From: Begonia masoniana
Lineage: Eukaryota; Streptophyta; Magnoliopsida; Cucurbitales; Begoniaceae
Assembly: GCA_022432975.1 (NCBI GenBank)
Contig: CM039508.1
Coordinates: forward strand, 21,159,213-21,223,212
Reading direction: 5' to 3'
Length of the DNA stretch: 64,000 bases
Shown: positions 55,258-64,000 of the stretch, piece by piece
Layout: each line of letters begins with the position of its first letter
Position numbering within the stretch: the first letter of the stretch is position 1
Position numbers and translations under genes: made by a program
The notes under the pieces: generated by a model
Databases searched by the model: none
Told to the model about the DNA's origin: nothing
What the model saw: the letters and a program-made list of their open reading frames with translations, nothing else

Positions 55258-56491
55258 AGGGCCTTTGACACGCTCCCAATCAAGGGCCATGTACCCGGCC
55301 GAATTATTACCTAACAACTTTGTAAGTTTTGTCGGCGAGTTTCATTTGAAGACCTACAATGGGAACCAACAATCCAAGATACAGAGAAGCCATGCCATGT
55401 ATTATTTTTGGAGGAAGATTTGACCAATGCAAATGTGAGCAAGGATAATGTGGAAGGGGGAATTTGTGTTCCCTTTGACAAATCATGTAACTCACCTGAT
55501 TAGAGAGTGATTTTTGCTCTCGTTTTTCTTTATGCATTTGTTTGCTATATTTTCCTTTTAGTCTATGGTTGGACATTTTCATTAGTGTTATTATCCACTT
55601 AGGTAGGTTGAAAGAACCAAAGGGATGCTGGTCACACCAATCTCAAGGTGAAGAAGCACCTTACTCGATTTGGTTCAACCAAGAGTACCTGAGTACACTC
55701 CTTTTGGCCACCCTTCCTCTTTAGGATTTATGACCATTTTTTTATTTTATGTAAAGCCCTAGCTGCTGCTGGAAAAGCAAAGAGTTATATAGCTCTTGTA
55801 TGTTTTTGTTGAAGGCTGATCATGTTGAATGATTAAGTAGAACCATCGGTTCATTTTCTTCTCTCAAACTCTCTCACCGGCAGGGTGCATCCGAGGAACT
55901 TGACTTCTATCAACTAAACCATGAGATTAGTGGTGTTCTTTTGTTGTTTCCTTCTATTCCTTCCCACTCAAAGGCTTGGAAACCACATAGCAAGGTAGCA
56001 GATCATCCTCACATCCTCTTGAGGAGTATCAAGTCCAAAATGGTGTTCAAACAGCACCTCTACGACCAGCAAGCCTTCATTAAACTACCACTTTTGCTTC
56101 CGACCAAATTTGTCAAAGATATTTTAAGGGTACCTCATCCACATATTAAGTAAGAACTCTTTAAATTTTCATGTTATTTGGATAAGTTTTGAAGATGATA
56201 TGTTTTCTGAAAATTGAGCATTTTTCGATAGATAACAGTTTTCTAACCAAGCAGGTTTTGTGATTTGTATCACCTACATCTCATAAACCATAACGAATTT
56301 GACACTAAAATTTTAAGAGCATTTCATAATTATTCCTAGCAAGAAGTTATCAAAATTTCAGAGCATTTGATAGAAGATTGAAAGAGTTATACTGGTTGGA
56401 GTCTACTCAGCCAACATTGAGTTAGTCGAGTAGCAAATTTTTGTTTGCAATCGTCTTGTGTTTGTGTGAATAGTTATATTGAAGCCTATCA
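55246..56491 (+). mobile_element. 3' LTR of element L
   Basis: 1246 bp ending GAAGCCTATCA, followed by AAGTAC. Its first bases (TTATATGCC) have diverged from TGATATACC in the 5' copy, so the terminal TG is lost. Frames at 55542-56153 are chance. Confidence 0.87.
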
Positions 56492-57179
56492 AAGTACACT
56501 GGCAAAATTTAGGGATTCAAAACCTAAAGAGTGGGTCATCACCGACCTATTACCCATTTTCTCACATTTAAACAACAACCTTCACGCAACAGAAGGTGCA
56601 TATAATCCGACTTCGGTTGCCTTGGTTGCTCAGCGAGACATAACCCAAAACAATCGGAGATCGATATCAAAAGCTCAATCAGCCCCAAACAACAATAAGA
56701 TCTGACTCTAGTTGTTTTGGTTGCTTAGTCAGATACAACCCAAAATAACCGAAGACCGATATCAGAAGACTCAATTAGTCCCAGATTAAAAATTAGCCCA
56801 AATGGGCATCAATGGATAACCAATTTTTAAAATGCTATATCAACACTTTGAATTTAAACATGGAAAACATATGTACATATACATAAAAACTGACATGCAG
56901 GTGACCAGGCCCCGTCAAGGTTTTCATAGGTGTCGATCCAACAAAATTAGCTTTTTGAAAACTATGCAATGCAATGTAAAACAATACAGTATAGAAATCT
57001 CTACTTAAATGACGACAACAGCTTACCGACTAGCGACACTCGCTACCGAACAGGCACCAGAGATAGGAATATCGTCAGAATCTACAACCAATCCGACATA
57101 AAAAATTCCTACACAACCATGGTATAAAAGTTAAGGACTCCTAAACTAGGACTAGGACTCTTAGATGGAAGGATGATGA

Positions 57180-57480
57180 ACAGTTGCAGTCGACTGGTCT
57201 CCCCAGCAGTCGACACTAGGAATAGTAGGTTTAGCCAGCGGTCGGCACTTCATACCTCTTGTGTTTCAACACAAAATAAACTAGCGGTCGACACTTCCTT
57301 CTAAAGTATCGACACCTTTCAAAAATAAAAATGTACGTGGTCGGCACTTCTTTCAAGCAGTCGACACTTGATACCTTTCCATTTCTTGCATTAGGGTTTG
57401 AGTATCGACCGACCATCCTTAGCAATCGACACTTGAGTGATTTTTTAGTGACAAGAAGTTGCAAAAATCGCCTTCCCTAG
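57180..57480. repeat. Degenerate GTCGACACTT repeat cluster
   Basis: Variants of AGCRGTCGACACTT recur about eight times (for example GCAGTCGACTGG, GCAGTCGACACT, GCGGTCGGCACTTC, GCGGTCGACACTTC, GTATCGACACC, GTGGTCGGCACTTC, GCAGTCGACACTTG, GCAATCGACACTTG) with irregular 25-50 bp spacing inside LTR-like sequence N. Confidence 0.65.
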
Positions 57481-57900
57481 CCATTTGTCACGTCCAATTG
57501 GCAAACAAACTCATCTAGACTTTAAATACACTTAATTAAACTATAAGAATACTACATATTAGAGTTTCTAAGCTCGAATATGATTTCTTATAAAAAACCT
57601 AAACTTTGAACTTAAAATCGGGTAAGAAAACAACTTACCTGCGATAAACCTTCAAGAAAATTGAAAATCAAGATTCCAAAAACTCGACTTATACGACGAA
57701 GTCACTTTCTTGCTCATCTCTCTCTCGCGTCCACCTTGTCGGCGGCACAAAATTAAGAAATATTTTACTCCTTTTTAAATAAATAAAAATCTATTTAATA
57801 TATAAAATGTAATATAGAGTCAGATCGCTTGAATTGTGGATGACCAATTCGGTCATCTAGAGCAGAGAATAACTTGTTTAAACGACCAAACATTTTTGAG

Positions 57901-58438
57901 GTCAACCAAATGTTTTGGTGTCTGGAGTTTTTATTTTGGTTATGGGTTCCAACAAACTTTTGAAGGATTTGAGTTTGATTTATTTGTTATTTATTAATTT
58001 CAAGCTTACAATGACTACTTTTTTATTCACACGATTAGATTTTTGTTGGTTCTAGAACACCTTCTCAACTTGGCTATCGCCATCTCTGGTTATGAGATAC
58101 AGCTAATGATACAATATGTTTTTCACCAATCTTGTCAAATTCATATGAAATTTATAGATTCAAGGATCATGCATTCTAAAGTGCTTCACTTACCTTGGCT
58201 TCTATTTACAAATGGTAGCCAATATTTATTTAAAAGCTGTTGAAAAAGCAGAGAATAAAGCGTAGGATAAAGTGACACTTGTATCTCCTAATATATTTAC
58301 TTTTGAACATTCTCATTCTATTCTTTCAAGTTCTATTTTATTCATTGACATGGTAATTACAATAAAACATAAATTAATAGAATAATAGATCATGTAAACG
58401 AATGAATAATGATATGTAAATATCATATTAAAGTCTAG
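57901..58438. other. No recognisable gene
   Basis: AT-rich flank between LTR-like N and the copia LTR. A 66-codon plus-strand frame (58043-58243, MLVLEHLLNLAIAISGYEIQ...) has no domain I recognise; it could be a fragment of a decayed gene but is not supported. Confidence 0.35.
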
Positions 58439-58843
58439 TGTTGTTGTGGCTTTTGTTGCAATAAAAGTAAAATAGAAAAACTCAACATGAACAAGAAAGA
58501 TACGACATCGAGAGTTAACGTGGCTTGGACTAATTATCCTACGTCCACGGATACGATCACTGAGCCTTTAATCAATACTGAAGAATCACATTACAAACAC
58601 CAATGCCAGTAAAGATACAAGAATTACATGCAAATAATTTATCCAAGATTTACCTCTTTATTCCCTTCACGTTTCTCTGTCACCTACCAACTCTGTTCAC
58701 CTTTGTTCTCTCAACTAGTAACATAGAGAATGAAAACCTTCATTACTAAAATAGTGTAACTGCTGGGTTTATATACTATCACTGTTTTTAACTACGCACT
58801 TAACACATTGGTAATAACAGTCAAAACGGAGTCATTATTCACA
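58439..58843 (-). mobile_element. 3' LTR of a Ty1/copia element
   Basis: About 405 bp. The minus strand starts TGTGAATAATGACTCCG directly after the PPT CAAGGTGGATAAT (58844-58856), a typical copia arrangement. TATA on the minus strand is AGTATATAAACCCAG at about 58762-58776. The low end TGTTGTTGTGG (58439) is my best estimate and is less certain. The partner 5' LTR lies beyond LTR M, off the window. Confidence 0.65.
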
Positions 58844-58856
58844 ATTATCCACCTTG

Positions 58857-59640
58857 AATTAGTTTTCAAATTCCAGCTCAGATAACCATATCCTTTCTCG
58901 ACTATTCATAGTGAATATTCACTAAGTTCAAGTAGTGCCTAAACCTAGCCACAGGTAAAACCTTGGTTAGTAAATCTACAAGATTTTCTTATGTCCCAAC
59001 TTTCTGAACCTTTATTTTACCTTCAGTGATAACATCTCTAATAAAAGGGTACTTCACAACAATGTGTTTAGTCCGATCATGAAAAGTTAGTTTTTTCATG
59101 AGATGAAGTGGACTTTGATTATCACAATAAATAGTCAAATATGAATCATCTATCCCTAAATCATTAGCAAGCCCATTTAACCATAAAACTCCATTTACAC
59201 CTTCACATGCTGAGAGATATTCTTACTCAGTTGTGGACAATGCTACAGCTTTATGAAACAAGCTTTCTAGCAAACTGTACCTCCATATACCGTAAATATA
59301 TATCCATAAATGGATTTCTTAGAGTCATTACATCCTACAAAATTAGCATCAACGTATCTAGATACTGTATTTTTGCTTGTTTGATATTTTCCCATAATTA
59401 ATGCTACATCAAGTGAACCTGATATATACCTCATCTTTAGTGCATGCTAGTGGGTCTTACCTGGGTCTGCTATAAAACGACTGGTCTGCTACAGATCATT
59501 GGATACATTATGCTTCCCAATATATTAGAATATGGAATTCAATCCATCCATTTCTTTTCAACTTCAATTTTTGGACTTTGTTCGTGGCTCAACTTAAAAT
59601 GAGCTCCTAAGGGTGTTAGTACTGGCCTTAGATTTGCAAG
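58857..59640 (-). pseudogene. Copia RNase H remnant
   Basis: Minus-strand pieces show the copia RNase H: a YVDANFVGCNDSKKSIYGYI-like first block (about 59300-59420), the AVEYLSACEG-like block (about 59190-59230), TIYCDNQSPLHLMKKLTFHD and RTKHIVVKYPFIRDVITEGK (about 59000-59130), then the C-terminal end before the PPT. Frames are interrupted throughout. Copia order (integrase before RT-RNase H) is kept on the minus strand. Confidence 0.75.
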
Positions 59641-60330
59641 ATCAAATTTGTTCAACACATTTTGCAGATAATTTTTTTTGTGACAGTATGATGATTTTCT
59701 TCCTTTATCTCTACAATATCAATGCCCAAAATTTTCTTTGCTTCCCTCATATCTTTCATATAACACTTTTTTCCCAATTCTGATTTCAATTTAGATATCT
59801 CTGCAATATATTTTCTTGCTATGAGAATATCTTCTACATAAAGTATTATAGAGATCTTACTATCAGTTGTTTCACCTCTTATATACACACAATGATCATA
59901 TTTGCTTCTGATAAAACCAATGGATGCAATAAATTCATCAAACCTTTTGTTCCATGGTCATGGTGATTGTTTCAGTCCATACAAAGACTTGTGAAACAAA
60001 CACACTTTGCTTGCATCAGACACTTCAAAACCTTCAGGTTGGTATATATATATAGTCTCCTCCCATGTAAAAATGATGTTTTAATGTCCATTTGCTCTAG
60101 CTCGAAGCTTTGAATATCAACCAACAACAAGAATACATGGATAGAGGTCTGTTTGACAACTGGTGAGAAGATCTCGCTAAAACCTACTCCATTCCTTTGA
60201 GAAAAACTTTTAGCAACTAAACTTGCTTTATATCTTGGTTTTTCTGTTTGATTTGATCCCTCCTTAATTTTGTAAATCCACTTGCTTCTAATAAATTTTT
60301 TGTGATGTAGATCTATCAACTAAAGTCCAT
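59641..60330 (-). pseudogene. Copia reverse transcriptase, catalytic motif altered
   Basis: Frame 59972-60319 reads FIRSKWIYKIKEGSNQTEKP, RYKASLVAKSFSQRNGVGFS, EIFSPVVKQTSIHVFLLLVD and LEQMDIKTSFLHG, the copia RT N-terminal blocks. Frame 59652-59888 has ISIILYVEDILIARKYIAEI: the usual YVDD is YVED. It continues with MKDMREAKKILGIDIVEIKE. A break at about 59890-59970 falls in SLYGLKQSP-like sequence. Catalytically dead if translated. Confidence 0.88.
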
Positions 60331-61508
60331 GTCCTATTCTTTCGCAATGAGTTCATCTCTTCTCGCATTGCTTTTAACCACAATTCATTATCATTGTGAG
60401 ACATGACTTTAGAGTAACTTAGAGGTTCTGAAATAGTCAAGTCGGCTAAAATATGCAGTGCATATGCTATTTTTTTAGCATATCCTAACCTTTGAACATA
60501 TTTAATTACCCTTCTTGATCTATATCTCGTAAGTTGATAACCAATAAAATGATCTTCTTTAGAAGGTTCTATCTCAATAGTTTCCAGAATATCAATTTTT
60601 TTTTGGCATTCTTACAATGAAGAATCTGTGTTATATGTTTCATACTCCAACTCAACTTGAACTTTCTAATGTTGCATTTGTTGTTTGTTGTTAGATGCTG
60701 CAGCAACCATTTTCAGAGGAAATTCACTTCATTAAAAACAATATCTCAACTAATAATGATTTTTTGTTTCCCTGGTTCTAATGACCATAATCTATACACC
60801 TCCACTCCTTCTTGATATCCAAGGAATATACATTTCTTCGCTCGAGGTTGGAGTTTATCTTGCTTGATGTGTGCATAAGAAGTACACCCAAAGATTCTCA
60901 AATCAGCATACTTTGCTGGATAGTTATGTCAAACCTCGAATGGAGTTTTAAAATCCAATGCCGAATAAGGAGGCAGGTTTATAAGATAACTTGTTGTCAT
61001 AACATCTTCTGCCCTAAATATTCTTGGTATACCTGCTTTCAAAAGCATGCAACTGACTCTTTCTTTATTGTTCGATTCATGCACTCAGTCAGACCATTTC
61101 ATCGAGGTATGTGGCTAACAATATGGTGACGTTTAATGCCTTCTATCTTGCAGTATTCATCAAATTTATTTGAGCAGTATTCCATTCCATTATCCATACG
61201 TAGTTTCTTGACATTTCTATTTGTTTGGTTTTCAACCATAATTTTCCAGAGTTTAAAGGTTTCAAAAACCCGATCTTTAGTTTTGAGAAAGTAAACCCAA
61301 AAATTTCTTGAGAAATCATCTATTTTAGTCATAAAATAATGTGTTCTACCTTTTGATGCTATCCTCTCTGGTCTGCACACATCTGAGTGTATGTAATCTA
61401 ATATTCCTTGAGAAGAATGTACTGTTGTATTAAACTTTAATCGACTGCTTTTGCCGAGAACACATGTCTCACAAAATTTCAGGCTTGAAATTTTATCCTT
61501 GTGCAACA
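60331..61508 (-). pseudogene. Copia integrase, interrupted by LTR M
   Basis: Frame 61099-61509 carries the GAG-pre-integrase module (KISSLKFCETCVLGKSSRLK, with FCETC as the zinc pair), YIHSDVCRPERIASKGRTHY, FMTKIDDFSRNFWVYFLKTK (catalytic Asp in IDDFSR) and KLRMDNGMEYCSNKFDEYCK (the D-N-G-x-E-F block). LTR M begins at 61509, cutting the module just after MLHKD. Downstream (60340-61098) are broken frames of the integrase C-terminus and the linker to RT, including VMSHNDNELWLKAMREEMNS at about 60350-60410. The target duplication cannot be checked because LTR M leaves the window. Confidence 0.88.
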
Positions 61509-64000
61509 TGTAACACCCGGAAAATTTTGACTACGTGTCTAGATCTAAGTTAGTGATGTATGAGAGTGCTTTGTGAGGGGTTTAGAAGGTTATTAGAAGA
61601 GAAAGGTGATTAGTGGAAAGTTTGACAAGTCAAACCCAATTGTGATTGGTGGAGAGTTTGAGTGTGACTTGTCAATGTGTCAATGTGTGTTAACCAATCA
61701 AATTGTGAAGGTGATGGGAAGAAAAAGTGGTGGTTTAGAGGTGGGTTTGGCGTTGGATTAAAGGTGAAAAGGGGAGGGTTAAATGGTAAATTGACTTGGT
61801 GAATTAAATGAAGGAATAAAAAGAAAAGAAATGGTTTATTTTTCACTCATCTTCCTCTCCTCCATCGTGTCTCTCTCCTTTCCTCCATAGCCAACGACTC
61901 TCTTCCTCCTTTCTTCATTTCTTTAAGTGATTGCAAAGTAAATTTACATGGGTTTTAGTTTATGTGCTATGGGATGAAGTTTGGAAGAGTTTTTAGGGTG
62001 TGTTGGGTGGTTTTAGGGAGAGTTAGAAAACCCTAGGTTAGGGATTCTGAAAATCTGAGTTGAAATGTTAGATTTCTTTCTTATTTTGATGATTTGGTTG
62101 TTGAATGACTTAGTTTAAGTCGTTGGAGTGGTTGGATTGAAGATTGGAAGTGAAAGTGTGAAAAATCGATTTTTACCCTAAAGTGCACCGGTTCTGTTTT
62201 GGCATGTCCGACTTAGACCTTGTATTTGGATGGTTGATTTGAGTGATTCAATGGATAGTAGACGTGTAGAGGTTTCCGAGTTGTGTTGGCACGTCGAAAT
62301 CTGTTGTAAAACGAGGGAGTTATAACTTTTTGAAGTTAGACGGTCAATTTTGGGGTAAAGATTGGGTTGGGGGTTGTGTTATAGTTCTATTAGTTAGGTT
62401 AAGAATTTCATTAGAGTTTGTAAATTTCTAAGTTGATTTCTCATTATTTTTAGGTGATCGAACGTGTGATTTTGTTGGACGGAGTGAACGAGAAAGTATC
62501 GAGCAGCAACCAGGTAAGTAGTGGATGAGTGTTTGTTGCCTTCGTGCCTACACCATAGAACGGTAGGGATTGATTGTTTGTTTGTTATGTTTTGCTTTTG
62601 TTATGCATCGGGTGTCATGCATCATTGTTTTCTAAACTACGAAATCACGAGTTTTTGCATGTTTGAGTGGTGAGGATGATGTGGAAGAAAGATAAGAAGT
62701 GATATGCAACTTGGTCTCGAGCAGAATAGCTTCGTCGGGCAGTTGAGCACCCCGCGTGGGATTCTATTCGAGATGCCCTGTTAATGTACGTAATGCGTCG
62801 TGAGTACGAATTCCTCGACCTGTTCGTGCTTGAAGTGCACAATGAGGATTCTACGATTGATTGGGGGAGATTCGTGTTGGCCATCCTAGACTGTGTTGGG
62901 ACGTGTGCCTCCGTCTAGCTCCGTGGATCAAGGCGTGGCCGTCCTGGACTGTGTGGGGGCGTGTGCCTACTTGATTCACCTGAAAGTGAAAGATAATTGC
63001 AACCGAAATGAAAAGAAAGCAACAGAGTGTGTAGAAACTGCATGTTAGGGTTGAGTCGAGCATTTAGTGTGTTGTTGTGCATTATTTCCCTACTTGCTAA
63101 GCATTAGGCTTATCTTTTTGTGTTCTGTGGTGTAGGTGACGAGTGTTATACAGGTGAGGTCGATGAGACAGCTCAGGATTAGGCCACAGTCGGAGGAGTA
63201 CGGAGTCCGCCGGTGCAGGCTATTGTCGGGGCGTTTGGACCACTGTGCCTCGGGTAGTGTGGGAGGTGAACATTTTGATAGATGGTTGTTTTCGCGTTCG
63301 TAATGTTTTTGTATGTTGGAAGTAAGATAGAACAAGTGGTGAACGGTTTGTTATAAAGGTTTTAGTACCGGTTGTATAGTTTCGTGGTAAATGATTTTAT
63401 TATGTGTGTCGTTTTGGTTGAAACTATTTTTGTAATGGTTGTTAGTGTTTGGGGTTTGAAATAGTATATTTTGCTGTAAATTTTCAGGTTTTGGTTTAAA
63501 GAAATTTAGGCGTTACGCCGCCCGTTTTGGTTTTAAAATAACTAACGTCGGGTTAAATTTTCTATTTTTGTATTTCTCCGTTTGAAGTCGATTTTCCAAA
63601 ATTTTTATGGGCTTTGAAGGTTTAGGTGTCGGGAAGGTATGTTTAAATTTTCGGAATTTTTGGAGGTGTTTTAGTCGTGGAAAAAATGAAGGAAGAGAAG
63701 GTAAGTCAAAAGTCGGGGAAAAAGTAAAGTTTTTGGGCGTTTTGGGGGCAAAAACCCGAGGAGGTGGCGAGTGGACGCCGTGGGGAGGCGAGCAATCGCC
63801 TCTGGTGCGATTTTTGGCGAAAACGGCAGAGAAGGTGGCGAGTAATCGCCACCGGGAGGCGAGTAATCGCCTCCGACACAGGCCAGGCGCGCAAGGGCGC
63901 GCATCAGGCGCGCTCTGTGCGCGCGCCAGGGGCGCGTGGGCGCCGCGCGCGCGCACCTCCTTGTTTTTTTTTTAATTTTTTTTTAAAAACTTCATTTTTC
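61509..64000 (+). mobile_element. LTR M: plus-strand long LTR running off the right edge
   Basis: Starts TGTAACACCCGGAAAATTTT, like the element K LTR. A CT-rich tract (CTTCCTCTCCTCCATCGTGT) at about 61849 marks the presumed transcription start region. Splice signals: acceptor TTATTTTTAG|GTGATC at 62453/62454; a 60-nt micro-exon (62454-62513); donor CCAG|GTAAGT at 62513/62514; block TGCTAAGCATTAGGCTTATC at about 63095, a clear pyrimidine tract, and acceptor CTGTGGTGTAG|GTGACG at 63135/63136. A 60-bp unit (GGCC-TCCTGGACTGTG-GGGCGTGTGCC) is doubled at about 62880-62970. At least 2492 bp. Frames at 62645-63335 and 63513-63975 are chance frames inside it. Confidence 0.88.
63765..63960. repeat. GC-rich hairpin cluster in LTR M
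   Basis: GGTGGCGAGTAATCGCCACC (about 63834-63853) and GGAGGCGAGTAATCGCCTCC (about 63855-63874) are perfect or near-perfect hairpins, preceded by a GGAGGCGAGCAATCGCCTC copy at about 63783. A run of GCGCGC words (63885-63955) follows. Same relative LTR position as the hairpins in LTR A and LTR B, with unrelated stems. Confidence 0.88.

Larger units (their letters stand above)
49418..56491 (+). mobile_element. Element L: structurally complete Ty3/gypsy element
   Basis: 7074 bp with LTRs of about 1.25 kb, PBS, gag, protease, RT, RNase H, integrase and PPT in order on the plus strand, flanked by AAGTAC on both sides (49412-49417 and 56492-56497), a 6-bp match where gypsy elements usually leave 5. 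Gag and integrase sequence differ from the Tekay-like elements and resemble CRM/Reina-type chromoviruses, although no chromodomain is visible. Every domain has stops or shifts, so it is dead. LTRs differ by roughly 8-10% in the parts compared. Confidence 0.9.
48561..57900 (-). mobile_element. LTR-like sequence N (minus), split by element L
   Basis: Starts TGTCATGACC; after removal of element L, the two parts (48561-49417 and 56498-about 57900) behave like one minus-strand long LTR. A splice donor CGCAG|GTAAGT is at 57639/57638, and further up is a pyrimidine/CT tract (CTTGCTCATCTCTCTC at about 57710) like the post-TATA region of other LTRs. A block GAGTGACTAACTCAGTAGG at about 48810 resembles the LTR A region before its acceptor. 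The right end was not found. No coding frames recognised. Confidence 0.5.

Noticed and set aside
56445..56705. 86-codon plus-strand frame
   Set aside because: Starts in the 3' LTR of element L and ends in LTR-like N; crosses an element boundary, so it cannot be an ancient gene.
58439..61508. Endogenous plant pararetrovirus
   Set aside because: Domain order is integrase before RT, with copia-type RT, PPT and LTR; no movement or coat protein. The gypsy elements likewise have integrase and LTRs.
63513..63975. Pro/Arg-rich minus-strand frame (147 codons) and 122-codon plus-strand frame
   Set aside because: Both cover the hairpin and GCGCGC tract of LTR M; high GC suppresses stops on both strands.
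1..64000. tRNA or rRNA genes
   Set aside because: No A-box/B-box pairs with a cloverleaf and no rRNA-like stretches were recognised by eye; the tRNA-like words found are primer-binding sites.

Overview
The window is plant nuclear heterochromatin made almost entirely of nested LTR retrotransposons. I found no convincing host gene and no tRNA or rRNA gene. The species cannot be named from the sequence; a seed plant, probably a eudicot, is the most I would infer. Most elements are Ty3/gypsy chromoviruses that look like the Tekay/Del lineage: very long LTRs (2.3-3.4 kb before repeat expansion), an initiator tRNA-Met-type primer-binding site, one gag-PR-RT-RNaseH-integrase reading order, and a chromodomain in the only integrase that reaches its C-terminus. 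There are also an Athila-like relic, a second chromovirus-like family with 1.25-kb LTRs, a fragment of another gypsy family, and one Ty1/copia element.

Layout. 11-2553 is an LTR (LTR1) whose element lies off the left edge. 2580-5756 is decayed pol plus element A (minus strand), whose 5' LTR is 5757-8220. That LTR interrupts the gag of element C (8221-8971), whose own LTR is 9134-10705. Element D (plus strand, PBS at 10767) is broken by solo LTR B (10784-14165, perfect 5-bp target duplication) and by element K, whose LTR starts at 17882 and itself carries an inverted related LTR F (18194-about 20490). A 100-N gap lies at 23378-23477. An Athila-like relic fills 24780-26720. 27008-47746 is one element, H (minus strand), with both LTRs; it is split by two plus-strand LTR insertions, I (31509-38492) and J (39260-44006), which carry the three long tandem arrays: 26 bp x about 114, 61 bp x about 48 and 40 bp x about 82. 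48561-57900 is an LTR-like sequence N split by a structurally complete gypsy element L (49418-56491). 58439-61508 is a copia element cut by LTR M, which runs off the right edge.

Most interesting signal. LTRs from otherwise diverged families keep the same ordered set of consensus splice signals: a first donor, an acceptor of the form TTAG|GTG, a micro-exon of 42-60 nt, a strong donor CAG|GTAAGT, then a branch-point-like TACTAAGCATT block and an acceptor TGTAG|GTGACG. Behind the PBS, five elements keep a further short GT-AG interval (62-73 nt) that ends just upstream of the gag ATG. I infer a multi-intron spliced leader that would bring the cap close to gag in mRNA, while unspliced RNA serves as genome.

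Second signal. The long arrays sit where sibling LTRs carry only short tandem repeats of related sequence, so these LTRs look like places where minisatellites are seeded and then amplified. The arrays are nearly free of mutation although their host element H has visibly diverged LTRs. Either the amplification is very recent or the assembly filled these stretches artificially.
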